Below are positions 36,697 through 46,700 of a stretch of 64,000 nt of DNA, piece by piece. A model generated the notes under the pieces. The model saw only the letters and a program-made list of their open reading frames with translations. It made no database searches and had not been told where the DNA came from. This stretch comes from Paenibacillus gyeongsangnamensis. GTDB taxonomy: Bacteria > Bacillota > Bacilli > Paenibacillales > NBRC-103111. Position 1 is the first letter of the stretch, and each line of letters starts with the position of its first letter. The stretch spans positions 62,001 to 126,000 of the forward strand of contig NZ_JAQAGZ010000009.1 of the NCBI RefSeq assembly GCF_027533625.1, given 5' to 3'. A program made the position numbers and the translations under genes.

Positions 36697-36798
36697 GTTG
36701 ATAAGAATTTATAAGTTTTCGTAGCTTATAGCTTCGCATCGACCTTGGTAAACGCGCTGGTCCTTGTAAGACAAGGACGGCGTAGCCGTTTATCCTGG
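36697..36798 (+). repeat. 102-bp two-hairpin dispersed repeat, copy 2 (tandem)
   Basis: Direct tandem copy of the preceding 102 bases, with only a few substitutions (for example GCATCGACC for GAATCAACC). The next gene's ribosome binding site begins shortly after it. Confidence 0.85.
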
Positions 36799-36822
36799 TT
36801 CAAAAGATTAGGGGGAGTTTCG

Positions 36823-38123
36823 ATGCCATATGTAAAGGGCGGAACGTGTTTGGTTGTTGTACTGAGCTTATCTCTGGCGAGTGCCGCTTGCTCGGGCGGC
36901 GCTTCCACGAATAAGGGAGACGGGGCGGCTGCGAACCATTCCGATTCCGAGCCGGCCAACCTGGTCGTATATTCCGGCAGCGGCGACTCCGTGGAGAGCT
37001 GGAACGAACGCTTCGGCAACGCGATTAAAGAGAAGTTCCCGAACTACAATGTCAGGTATATCCAGAAGCAGTCGAACATCGGCATCAAGGAGCTGCTCAC
37101 CTCCGGCGAAACGATCGATATTTATTGGGATTCCATCGGAGGCTTTGCTTCATCCATTCTGGACAACGGCCTGGAATTCGACATGACCGAGCTGATGAAA
37201 AAATACAACGTGGATTTCTCGCGCATGGAGCCTACGGTGGCCGATTCCGTGAAGCAGATCAGTCCGGATAAAATCTATGGAATCCCCGTATTCAACAACA
37301 ACATGGTGCTGTATTACAATAAAGATCTGTTTGATAAATTCGGCGTGCCTTATCCGAAGGACGGGATGACCTGGACGGAGGCGAATAAGCTCGGGGAAAA
37401 ACTTACCCGCTTCGAGGATAAACAGTATGTGGGAGTGTCCTCTTCGCCAACCCATATGCTGCTGATGAACCAGCTCCGGCCAAAGGAACACCGACGATCT
37501 TCAGCGACGAGAAGTGGAAGGAATATTTCAACACCGTCTTCGTCGGCCCGGCCAAAGCTCCTGGATATAAAGAGTATATGAAGGCCCATAAGGACGGGCT
37601 CCCTTACCGGAACGAATTCCTGAAGGATAAGGATCTGGCGATGTTCGTCTGGCTGTCGTCCATCATCTTCGTGTTTCCCGACGACTTCAAAAGCATGAAT
37701 TGGGATGTCGTGTCGCTGCCGACCTTTGAAGGACTTCCGAACGTAGGCTCTCAGGCTTATCCGACTTACTTCTCGGTCACTTCCATGTCCAAGCAGAAGG
37801 ATCAGGCGATGAAGGTGATTCAGTATCTGATTTCCGACTCCATTCAGGAAAGCCTCAGTAAAAAAGGGGTCATGCCGGTAGCGAAGAGCGATGCGATCAA
37901 GAAGGTTTACGGGCAAGAGAGTGCTTTCAAGGATAAAAATTTGAAGAGCGCCTTTTATAACAAGTTTGCGCCTATCCCGGCCAAATCCCGATATGACAGC
38001 TTGCTGCTTTCGCCTTATACCAAGGCCGCAAATCCCATTATCCTCTCGGGGGATTACAATACCGTGTTCCGCGCCACGGAGGAAGATGCGGGCAAGAAGC
38101 TGGCGGACGCGAAAAAACAATAG
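36823..38123 (+). pseudogene. Sugar ABC solute-binding lipoprotein with internal frameshift (second copy)
   Basis: Second extracellular sugar-binding protein of the locus, about 430 residues if repaired. I chose ATG 36823 after GGGGGAG. Translation from 36745 would read through the repeat. Lipobox SAACSGG. The fold resembles the first copy: LVVYSGSGDSVESWNERF, GETIDIYWDSIGG, MVLYYNKDLFDKFGVPYPKD. The frame is good to about 37480 (HMLLMNQL), then homologous sequence continues in another frame (PAKGTPTIFSDEKWKEYF to EEDAGKKLADAKKQ, end 38123). One base missing near 37480-37490 would account for it. As with the first copy, no permease is nearby. The break is at a different site, so the two frameshifts arose separately. 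Confidence 0.88.
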
Positions 38124-38155
38124 CTTCATAAACTACAGCTTGGGAGGAATTCACC

Positions 38156-40219
38156 TTGGCGATCGATCGCAAGGCACTCGTGACAAGGCATAATCCGGTG
38201 ACACGGGGCATCCTGCCCTTGTCTCCGCTATCGGTAGGCAACGGGGAGTTTGCGTTTACCGCCGATTTTACGGGACTGCAAACGTTTCCTGACGAGTATG
38301 AAGCCCCTCTGGGAACTCAGTCCCAATGGGGGTGGCACAGCAGCGGCGGGCGCAGCCTATGGTCGCTCCGGGATGTGCGTATGCAGTACGGACGCCCGGA
38401 AATAGGCGCGGAAGGCTATCCTCTTCAGGCGGAAGACCGGGAGGAGCCCTACCATTGGCTGCGTCAAAACCCGCATCGTCTGCAGCTCGGCCAAATCGGC
38501 TTCGTGCTACGGTCCGCCGAAGGAGAGCTTCTTTCCTCGCAGGAGATGACCGGCGCCGAGCAGGTGCTTGACCTATGGACCGGCGTCCTGACCAGTCGTT
38601 TTGAAGCGGCAGGGGTGCCCGTCACGGTCCGAACCGCTTGCCATCCCTCATTGGATCAATTGGCAGTCGACGTGGAGAGCGCGCTCATCCCGGATGGAAG
38701 ACTGGATATTTCCATCCGTTTTCCCGCCCCCGGGGTTACTTCACGAAGCTGGGACCGGACAACGGGATTGAATTGGGGAGGAGCCGACAGCCATCATACG
38801 CAAGCGGCAGTCACTGCAGCCAATCGTGCTATCGTGAAACGCTCCATGGACGAGGACGGCTATGAGGTACACCTGCATTGGACTCAAGGAGCATTGAAGC
38901 GGACGGGGATGCATGAGCTGCTGCTGGAGTGCGGCGGCCCTTCGAGGCATTTCGCCTTCGTCGCCCGGTTCACACCTCCCGGCGAAGAACCGGCGGCCGT
39001 TTCGGCGCAGGAGACGTTCGGCGAGAGCGAACGGCATTGGGAGCAATTCTGGAGGAGCGGCGCAGCCGTGGAGCTGTCGGAGAGCCGGGATCCCCGGGCC
39101 GCGGAATTGGAGCGGCGCATCGTACTATCCCAGTTTCTGCTCGCGATCCACAGCGCCGGTTCCCTTCCGCCGCAGGAAACGGGTCTCTTGTACAACAGCT
39201 GGTTCGGCAAGCCGCATTTGGAAATGCACTATTGGCATGCCTATCATTTTCCCTTGTGGGGGCGTACATCCTTACTGAAGCGGAGCATGGGCTGGTATCG
39301 TCAAATTCTTCCCGTCGCACAGACGCTTGCACGTTCTCAGGGCTACGAAGGAGCCCGCTGGCCCAAAATGGTCGGACCGGCAGGAGATCAGAGCCCGTCA
39401 TCCGTGGCTCCGCTGCTGATCTGGCAGCAGCCGCATCCGATTGAGCTGGCGGAGCTGCTGTACTTGTCGGAGCCGACCGAAGAGACGCTCCGTGGATTTG
39501 CCGATATTGTGTGGGAATCCGCCGATTTTATGGCCTCTTTCGCGGCATGGGATGAGGAGCGGAAGCGTTACGTACTCGGTCCGCCCGTCATTCCCGCGCA
39601 AGAAAATCATAAAGGGATTACTACCTGGAATCCGACCTACGAGCTGGAGTATTGGCGGCACAGCCTGGAAACCGCAAGAAGATGGGCGGCCAGGCTGGGA
39701 AGGCCAGAGAATCCCAAGTGGAGTGAAGTGATCGGGAGCTTGTCGCCGCTCCCGGTGGCGAACGGGGTTTATCTTGCGCATGAGAACGCTCCGGATACCT
39801 TTACGGTCAAAAATCACGATCATCCCTCCATGCTGGGTGCCTTGGGGATGCTTCCGGGTAAACTCGTCGACCCTGAAGCGATGCGGCGCACCCTTGCGAA
39901 GGTAAGGGAGTGCTGGCGTTGGGACTCCGCTTGGGGATGGGATTTCCCCATGGCGGCGATGACCGCGGCCAGGCTCGGGGACGGAGCGGCGGCCGTTGAT
40001 TTGCTGCTGATGGATGTGCAGAAGAACACCTACCTGCCGAACGGACATAACTATCAGAACGGACGGCTTATGGCTTACTTGCCCGGGAACGGAGGTCTGC
40101 TCATTGCGGTAGCTTTAATGGCCGCAGGCTGGCAGGGCGGACCGGATGATCCTGCGCCCGGCTTTCCGAAGGACGGTTCATGGACGGTTCGGTCGGAAGG
40201 GCTGAAGGTTTGGATGTAA
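38156..40219 (+). CDS. GH65-like (alpha/alpha)6-barrel glycoside hydrolase/phosphorylase
   Basis: Protein of 687 residues, no signal peptide. The start is the TTG at 38156, eight bases after GGGAGGAAT. The N-terminal 270 residues are a beta-sandwich (LSPLSVGNGEFAFTADFTGL, QWGWHSSGG). The rest is an (alpha/alpha)6 barrel with HYWHAYHFPLWGRTSLLKRS, TWNPTYELEYW and NTYLPNGHNYQNGRLMAYLP. This two-domain plan is that of GH65/GH95-related enzymes. The catalytic acid cannot be assigned from sequence alone. It is the last gene of the glycan locus, 33 bases after the second binding-protein gene, and probably trims the same imported oligosaccharide as the GH95-like enzyme. Confidence 0.8.
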   Translation: MAIDRKALVTRHNPVTRGILPLSPLSVGNGEFAFTADFTGLQTFPDEYEAPLGTQSQWGWHSSGGRSLWSLRDVRMQYGRPEIGAEGYPLQAEDREEPYHWLRQNPHRLQLGQIGFVLRSAEGELLSSQEMTGAEQVLDLWTGVLTSRFEAAGVPVTVRTACHPSLDQLAVDVESALIPDGRLDISIRFPAPGVTSRSWDRTTGLNWGGADSHHTQAAVTAANRAIVKRSMDEDGYEVHLHWTQGALKRTGMHELLLECGGPSRHFAFVARFTPPGEEPAAVSAQETFGESERHWEQFWRSGAAVELSESRDPRAAELERRIVLSQFLLAIHSAGSLPPQETGLLYNSWFGKPHLEMHYWHAYHFPLWGRTSLLKRSMGWYRQILPVAQTLARSQGYEGARWPKMVGPAGDQSPSSVAPLLIWQQPHPIELAELLYLSEPTEETLRGFADIVWESADFMASFAAWDEERKRYVLGPPVIPAQENHKGITTWNPTYELEYWRHSLETARRWAARLGRPENPKWSEVIGSLSPLPVANGVYLAHENAPDTFTVKNHDHPSMLGALGMLPGKLVDPEAMRRTLAKVRECWRWDSAWGWDFPMAAMTAARLGDGAAAVDLLLMDVQKNTYLPNGHNYQNGRLMAYLPGNGGLLIAVALMAAGWQGGPDDPAPGFPKDGSWTVRSEGLKVWM

Positions 40220-40439
40220 CTGGAGGGAAGCAATCGTTACAGCCGATGCCGGCTGGACCGCTTATTCATATTAGCCTCCATATTGGCGAAATGATAGATA
40301 CGAAGGGACGTGCGCATAATCATCCCTATCTTATGGAATACTACGACCAGCTCTTGAAAAAGAACCAAGCCGACCTGATTAACCGAAATGTAACATTGGT
40401 CAGGAGAAAATTCGTAGTTTTTGCCGAGAGGGGATATAT

Positions 40440-40598
40440 ATGCCGGAATCGGAAGCCGAAATGAAAGAAGAAAAGCTGCAAGAAGATAATAAGAGATTCA
40501 GCGAAGTTAACGAATTCAATCACGAACGCAACCAAGCAGCCGCAGCGCAAAAACAAATGGCTTCGCAAGAGACAACGGGAGTCATGGACCAAGAATAA
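40440..40598 (+). CDS. Small hydrophilic protein of unknown function (52 residues)
   Basis: A short frame starting ATG 40440, with GAGAGGGG seven bases upstream and a terminator 25 bases after the stop. The product (MPESEAEMKEEKLQEDNKRF then a Glu/Gln/Ala-rich tail) is highly charged, has no Cys, no signal peptide and no membrane segment, and looks like a small helical or disordered protein of the kind seen in spores or stress responses. I do not recognise a family. The good ribosome binding site and the terminator support expression. An overlapping frame upstream (40291-40464) is less convincing. Confidence 0.5.
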   Translation: MPESEAEMKEEKLQEDNKRFSEVNEFNHERNQAAAAQKQMASQETTGVMDQE

Positions 40599-40627
40599 AA
40601 CGATCTTACCTGTATAATAAAAACCAG

Positions 40628-40669
40628 CGCCAGACCCGGGTTAATAACCGCGGTACTGGCGTTTTTTTT
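40628..40669 (+). terminator. Rho-independent terminator after small ORF
   Basis: Long stem CGCCAG...CTGGCG with inner CC/GG and GGTT/AACC pairing, followed by eight T. It lies directly before repeat copy 3. Confidence 0.85.
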
Positions 40670-40670
40670 A

Positions 40671-40772
40671 GTTGATAAGATTTTATAAATTTTTGCAGCT
40701 CATAGCTTCGCATCAACCTTGATAAACGCGCTGTACCTTGTAAGACAAGGACGGCGTAGCCGGTTATCCTGG
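40671..40772 (+). repeat. 102-bp two-hairpin dispersed repeat, copy 3
   Basis: Same length and order as copies 1 and 2 (GTTGATAAG ... GTAAGACAAGGAC ... TTATCCTGG) with about ten substitutions. The apical stem is weaker here (TACCTTG with CAAGGAC). It lies immediately after a terminator. Confidence 0.82.
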
Positions 40773-40924
40773 TCCATAATCTTGCGGATATCAGGTTTAA
40801 TAGGGAAGAAGGGACTCTCTACCTAGAACCAATAGAATTTTCAGTAAAAGTTTATCCTGATTCGACATTATTCACTGGTAATAAAGAACGAAAATGCTCG
40901 CATTCATAAGATCTTTAAACTGTC

Positions 40925-40953
40925 TTGACAGTTAGTTTACAAAATATTACTAG
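40925..40953 (+). promoter_or_regulatory. Probable promoter of YncE/phosphoesterase gene
   Basis: TTGACA at 40925-40930 and TACTAG at 40948-40953, spaced by 17 bases, about 70 bases before the start codon. Confidence 0.5.
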
Positions 40954-41020
40954 ACTGGACGAGAACCATTTTATTCCAAAAGGAAAAGAATGGAAACTTA
41001 TCATGAGAGGAGATTGTATA

Positions 41021-43609
41021 ATGAGCAAGAACAAGAAAATGAAAAAACTCATTACGGGAATTGTAGTAGCTTCGGCGATTGTCGGTTCAGGTTCAGCGCT
41101 TGCGTCCTCCTTGTTAACAGCTGGTCCCCAGGGAGACGGTACTGCCTATACCCCTGCCGGATGGCGGGTAACTCCTGCAGGAACGCAAAAGCCTGCCGGC
41201 TTCTTCCCCGCAAATGCGGTGCTTTCACCTGACGGCTCGGCGGTACTGGTTCCCAACATTATCAAGGATGCAAGCAGCAAGCAAACCGTACATGTCATGG
41301 ACGCAAAAGACGGCAGTTTGATACAAGTGGTTGAGCTGGACAAGAAAGCGGGTCAGGGTGCGGCTGCCGGTCTCGCGTTCAGCCACGATGGCGGCCATGT
41401 ATACTTGGCAACGGCCAACATGGATACGGTGGTTGTTTTCGGTTGGGATAACAATGCCCGTAAGCTGACGATCCAGCAAACTCTGGCGCTTCCGAAAGGT
41501 ACATATCCGCAAGGCGTAGCCGTTTCGCCTGATGATAAAACCATTTATGTCACGGGTCAATACGCCCGTACGCTTGTTGCTGTCGACGTCGCCTCGGGCA
41601 AAACCGCACTGGCGGCGGCAGGCGCCTACCCGTTCGGCGTAGTTCTGTCAACAGACGGGCATACGGCGTATGTCAGCAATCAGGGTGAAAATACGATTTC
41701 GGTCTTTTCCGTTGACGGACTCACCGTAACTCCTAAAAGCACAATTACCGTCGGTACCCACCCCAATAACATGCTGATGGATGCCAAAGGACACTGTATG
41801 TTTGTCGCTAATGGCGACAACGATACGATCACCGAAATCGACACGACTAGCAATGCGGTGAAGCGAACGATTTCGGTCGCGCCCTTTGAAGGAGCGCATG
41901 CCGGATCTCAGCCGACCAACCTGGCCATGTCGCCTGACGGCCGTACGCTCTATGTTACCAACGGCGGAAATAACGACGTGGCTGTAATCGATCTAACCGG
42001 TGAAGGCGAAAGCGAACAGTCCGGCCGCGTCAAGGGACTCGTCCCAACCGGATGGTATCCAACCGGCGTGCAGGTAACGCCAGATGGACAACGGCTGCTT
42101 ATTACAAGCGCCAAGGGGCTCGGTACCGGTCCTAACAAGGGCACCGACCCATCCAAGCCAAACAGCTACCCTTATATCGAGAGCCAGCTGCAGGGCTATC
42201 TGTCCGTCGTACCGACTCCGAATGAAAATCAACTTGAGAAATACACGGATCAGGTGCGCAAGAATAACGGATTTGAACAGAAGAATAAGGTCCGCGGGTT
42301 CAATGACGGGACTCCGGGCACCATCGTGCCCCGCCGGGTCGGCGAGGATTCTCCGATCAAGCACGTGATTTACATCGTCAAGGAAAACCGTACCTACGAC
42401 CAGGTTCTCGGAGACTTAAAGAATCCGGACGGCAGTAAGCGAGGCAACGGCGATCCGACTTTGACGCTATTCGGTCAAGATATCACGCCGAACCAGCATA
42501 AGCTCGCCCAGCAGTTTGTCACTCTCGACAACTTTTACGTAAACGGTGAAGTAAGTCAAAACGGGTGGCAGTGGGTAACGCAAGCCAGCTCCAATCCTTA
42601 CAATGAGACGGCGACGGTTCAGGGCTATGCCGGCAATGGCTCCGAATACGATTCCGAGGGTTACTCTCCTAACGTTGCAGCCGGCAGCGCCGACCCTTCC
42701 CGCGCTTATTTGTGGGACAAGCTTGCGCAGCATAACATTTCGTTCCGCAACTATGGTCAATTCGTAGTGCCGAGTGACTGGATCAAGCCGGGCGAGATGC
42801 AGACGGAGCCGGGCAAATATTATGCGCATGACCCGATTCTTAATGCGAGCACTAATCATGATTATCCTTGGTTTGATATGGGCATATCCGATCAAACCCG
42901 ATTCGACATATGGAACAAGGATTTCCAGTCCTATGTCGCTAATAACAATCTGCCGGCGATGCAGTTCATCGACTTGCCTCGAGATCACACCGCAGGGGCT
43001 AAAACCGCCAAGGAATTGGTCGCCGATAACGATCTGGCCCTTGGCAAAATCGTCGACACAGTATCGCACTCCAAGTACTGGAAGGACACCGCGATCTTTG
43101 TTGTCGAGGACGACGCCCAGAGTGGTCCCGACCATGTGGATGCACACCGAACGATAGCTCAAGTGATCAGTCCATATACGCAAATTGGCAAGGTTGATTC
43201 GCACTTCTACAGCCAAGTGTCGATGCTTCGTACGATGGAGCTTTTCCTCGGCATCGAACCCATGTCCCAATTCGACGCTGCCGCGTTGCCGATGATCTGG
43301 TCTTTTGCGGATAAGCCGAATTTCACGCCATATCAGGTGCTCACGCCGGGACAAGCCATGAATCCGACGGTACAGTCGAGCACTTACGCACCAACCACGG
43401 CGGCACCGGCTAATACCCCGGCACCTTCAAGCGCGCAGCCTGTAATACAGCCCGGCCGGCCTGACCAAGGTGACTCGGATCAGCTCAACGAAGAGCTTTG
43501 GAAAGAAATCAAGGGACCGGGCGTTCCGATGCCTAAACCTAAGCATTCCGTGTTCGGTGACGAGAACGATGGACAGGACGCAAACAAGATGACCCATTGG
43601 AGCTGGTAG
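41021..43609 (+). CDS. Secreted YncE-type beta-propeller fused to phosphoesterase (alkaline-phosphatase superfamily)
   Basis: Exported protein of 862 residues. GAGAGGAGA lies seven bases ahead of ATG 41021, and the product then starts with a signal peptide (KKMKKLITGIV, cleavage near SALAS). The open frame to 40925 is unsupported. Residues about 50-380 are YVTN/YncE propeller blades (AVSPDDKTIYVTGQ, NLAMSPDGRTLYVTNGGNND). Residues about 420-780 are a PF04185-type phosphoesterase (IKHVIYIVKENRTYDQVLGD, LDNFYVNGEVSQNGWQW, FIDLPRDHT, FVVEDDAQSGPDHVDAHRT). A Pro/Ala/Thr-rich spacer and a charged tail close it. The substrate is unknown; phosphate release from phospholipids or phosphodiesters outside the cell is the family role. 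Confidence 0.92.
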   Translation: MSKNKKMKKLITGIVVASAIVGSGSALASSLLTAGPQGDGTAYTPAGWRVTPAGTQKPAGFFPANAVLSPDGSAVLVPNIIKDASSKQTVHVMDAKDGSLIQVVELDKKAGQGAAAGLAFSHDGGHVYLATANMDTVVVFGWDNNARKLTIQQTLALPKGTYPQGVAVSPDDKTIYVTGQYARTLVAVDVASGKTALAAAGAYPFGVVLSTDGHTAYVSNQGENTISVFSVDGLTVTPKSTITVGTHPNNMLMDAKGHCMFVANGDNDTITEIDTTSNAVKRTISVAPFEGAHAGSQPTNLAMSPDGRTLYVTNGGNNDVAVIDLTGEGESEQSGRVKGLVPTGWYPTGVQVTPDGQRLLITSAKGLGTGPNKGTDPSKPNSYPYIESQLQGYLSVVPTPNENQLEKYTDQVRKNNGFEQKNKVRGFNDGTPGTIVPRRVGEDSPIKHVIYIVKENRTYDQVLGDLKNPDGSKRGNGDPTLTLFGQDITPNQHKLAQQFVTLDNFYVNGEVSQNGWQWVTQASSNPYNETATVQGYAGNGSEYDSEGYSPNVAAGSADPSRAYLWDKLAQHNISFRNYGQFVVPSDWIKPGEMQTEPGKYYAHDPILNASTNHDYPWFDMGISDQTRFDIWNKDFQSYVANNNLPAMQFIDLPRDHTAGAKTAKELVADNDLALGKIVDTVSHSKYWKDTAIFVVEDDAQSGPDHVDAHRTIAQVISPYTQIGKVDSHFYSQVSMLRTMELFLGIEPMSQFDAAALPMIWSFADKPNFTPYQVLTPGQAMNPTVQSSTYAPTTAAPANTPAPSSAQPVIQPGRPDQGDSDQLNEELWKEIKGPGVPMPKPKHSVFGDENDGQDANKMTHWSW

Positions 43610-43640
43610 GATCACAGCAGCCTGCAATGCCCGACGGAAT

Positions 43641-43681
43641 GGGGTTCCCGGGAATTTCCGGGGGCCCCGATCCGGTTTTTA
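43641..43681 (+). terminator. Probable terminator after phosphoesterase gene
   Basis: GGGGTTCCCGG/CCGGGGGCCCC, 11 bp with two G-T pairs and a six-base loop. The T run comes only after seven further bases, so efficiency is uncertain. Confidence 0.55.
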
Positions 43682-43744
43682 ATCCATACTCTAAACAGTC
43701 TATGAAAGGATTGTTCGGGTTATAGGTTCCCGGATGGTTGCCCT

Positions 43745-46700
43745 ATGAAGATAATGATTGAAAAAATAATGAACCGCAAGACACTCGTTATGGTTTCCAT
43801 TATGCTCATTCTCTTGTGGGGCGGGATTTCGGCCTCCAATATTCAGCATGATTACCTGCCGTCTATCAATAATTCGACCCTTATGGTGACGGTGCGCGCT
43901 CAAAACTATCAGGCAGATCAAGTAAAAGCGTACATAGCCACGCCGATTGAACAAGCCGTAAGGACGGTAGACGGTCTACAGGATATAGAAACTACCTCGT
44001 CTAACGGCGGTTTATCCGTCAGTCTTTATTTCCCGTTGAACACGAATATGGAACGCGCCGAGGGACAGGTATCCCAAGTGCTGGATGCCGTTGCCTTGCC
44101 AAACGGAGTACAAAAACCTGCAGTAACTCGTCTTAGCACGAATGCTATCCCTATTATGAGACTTAGTCTGGAGAGCTCCTCGGAAAAAATAGATGAAAAT
44201 ACGCTTCGTACTACGGTTAAGGAAAAAGTGTCGAATCAATTGAAAACAGTGCCGGGAGTAAAGGATGTACGAATATTCGGAGGCGGAAATAACGGCTACG
44301 CCGTAACTATTCACATAAAGGACCTGGACAAAGACGGAATCACGCTTAATGACGTAAAACGGTCGCTTGAGGCAAATTTTTCGACAGGAATGCAGGGCAA
44401 TATATCCGACAGCCAAGTATCCGTTCCAATCCAAGTTGCCGGCCCGGGAATAAGCGAGCAGGATCTTATGCAGCTGCCTATATTTAGCGCGGACGGGAAA
44501 TCGGTACCCCTTTCCAATGTGGCGAATATTTCAAAGACGATCGTTGACGCTCAAACTATCTCCAGAACAAATGGAAAAGCTAGCGTGCTCTTGGATATAT
44601 TAAAAACTCCTTCGTCCAATATTACGGAAGTAGCCGATAGAATAAACAGCAGAATCAAGGAGATTCCGGAAATTAAAAATAAAGAGATCCGGTGCTCGAT
44701 TCTCTTGGATCAAGGAGAGCAGGTCCATTCGTCATTAAACGGCCTGATGAAGGAAGGCTTGCTGGGCTGCTTCTTCTCCATGATTTGCGTATATTGTTTC
44801 TTTCGTAAAATCCGGTCCACGCTGCTTATAGCCCTTTCTCTGCCGATCTGTCTACTCGCGACAATCGGCATACTAAAAACAATGGGAACTAGTTTAAATC
44901 TGCTCACCGTATCCGGGCTGATTGTCGCCATGGGAAGGGTGGTAGACGACTCGATCGTCATCCTCGATCATATTTACCGGAAAGGACAAGGGGATGGGAA
45001 TAGAGCGCTCAGCCTGAATTTTTTATCGCAAGCCGTATGCGAAATGCTTCCTGCCATTGCTTCCTCTACTGCAACAACCATAGCCGTTTTTGTACCAATA
45101 GCCATGATTGGAGGCATGGTGAGCGCGGCTTTTTCCGGGTTCGCCTGGTCCGTAGTCATTGCGCTTGTGATTTCTTTGCTCGTTTCCATCTTCATCGTGC
45201 CGACGCTGTTTCATCTTTTTTGGAAGGGGCAGCCTATAAAGATCAAAGATCCGTTGGAATCATTTACCCCAAAATTATTTCATTGGGTGTTTCAGAGAAA
45301 GCTGCAAATGGTCAGCATTTGTATTGCATTATTTTTGATGGCGTTGGCGGGGGCTGCTTATCTCCCGGTGAATTTTCTGCCTACCGCAAATCAATCGGGT
45401 CAAATCGGCGTTCAAGTCGAAATGCCGGAAGGGACTGCATTAACGCAAATCGATGCGGAAGTTAAACGATTGGAAGCATGGATCCGATCGAATCCGAAAG
45501 TGGACTCCTTTTCTTCAAGCCTTGGTTCATCCTTTACTCCGCAAGCGGATGATATATTCGATGAAGGAGGCGGATGGCTGCAGAAGACGAATGTCGCCAA
45601 TATGTCGATTACGGTCAAACAAGGGATAGATGTGCCGGTTTTTACGACCGAACTGCAGAATCAGTTAAAAGCATTATCAAGCTCGGCCGTCTACACGGTT
45701 ACGAATCTAAGAATCGCTGGCGACGATTCGTTATTGAAGCTTAATATTACGGGATCCGACAACTTGACGCTTGCTTATGCGGCTCGAACCATTAGAAGCA
45801 AACTGCAGCTAGTTTCCGGGTTGGCCGTACAAGGCTTAGCGGATAATCAAGAGCAGGCGACGCCGTATCGTATAACTCTGAATCAGAATGCCATTGAAAG
45901 CAACGGGATTAAGATAAATGATATTTTAGACCGGATGGGTCCGTACTTGGCAGAAGGGATAACCGTATCATTGAAGACGGACCAGGGGCCAGTTCCTCTT
46001 GTTATTCATTCGGATATACAAAATATTGCCGCTGAAGCAAACAAGGGATCCGCGGCCGGCAAAGCTTCCGTTCAAAGCATTCTTACATTGATGGGTAAGG
46101 AGAGCTTTAAAAATAAGCAGGGCCAAAATGTCAGCTTGAATGAGCTCGCGGCACTGGCTCCAAATGCCAATCCATCGGTGATACAAGACAAGAACGGACA
46201 ACCTTATGCGGTAGTTGCCGCGAACATCACATCAACGGATGTAGGAAAAGTGACTTCGGAAGTTAAAGCCGTTCTTGAAGGCATCTCACTGCCTCAAGGC
46301 GTGAAGATTACCTTCGCAGGTGCCACGGAACAGGTCAATCAAATGATTTATGAGATGACGATCGCATTGTCCTGTTCCGTATTGCTTGTTCTCTTTATCA
46401 TAAGTACGGTTTTCCGGGGATGGAAACCCCCTTTGTCCGTGCTGATTTGCATTCCATTCGCTTTTATCGGATCGGTCATAGGAATGGTTAGCTTCGGCAA
46501 GGAATGGAACCTGGCGTCTTTAGTCGGTTTATTGATGTTAACGGGGATTGCGGTTACGAATGGCATCGTGCTTGTTGATAAGATAGAGCGTAACTTGGCA
46601 AAGGGGATGATACCGAAAGAAGCCATTTTTGAAGGGACATTATCAAGAGTGAGACCCGTCTTAATGACGGCTGCTACAACCATTTTGACCCTTCTTCCTT

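Noticed and set aside
36595-36798. Tandem repeat as a CRISPR array
   Set aside because: Only two units of 102 bp without spacers, and the other copies are dispersed. The internal hairpins differ from CRISPR repeats.
40291-40464. 57-codon frame ahead of the small hydrophilic ORF
   Set aside because: No ribosome binding site at its ATG, and it overlaps the better-supported frame at 40440. It may be real but is not supported.
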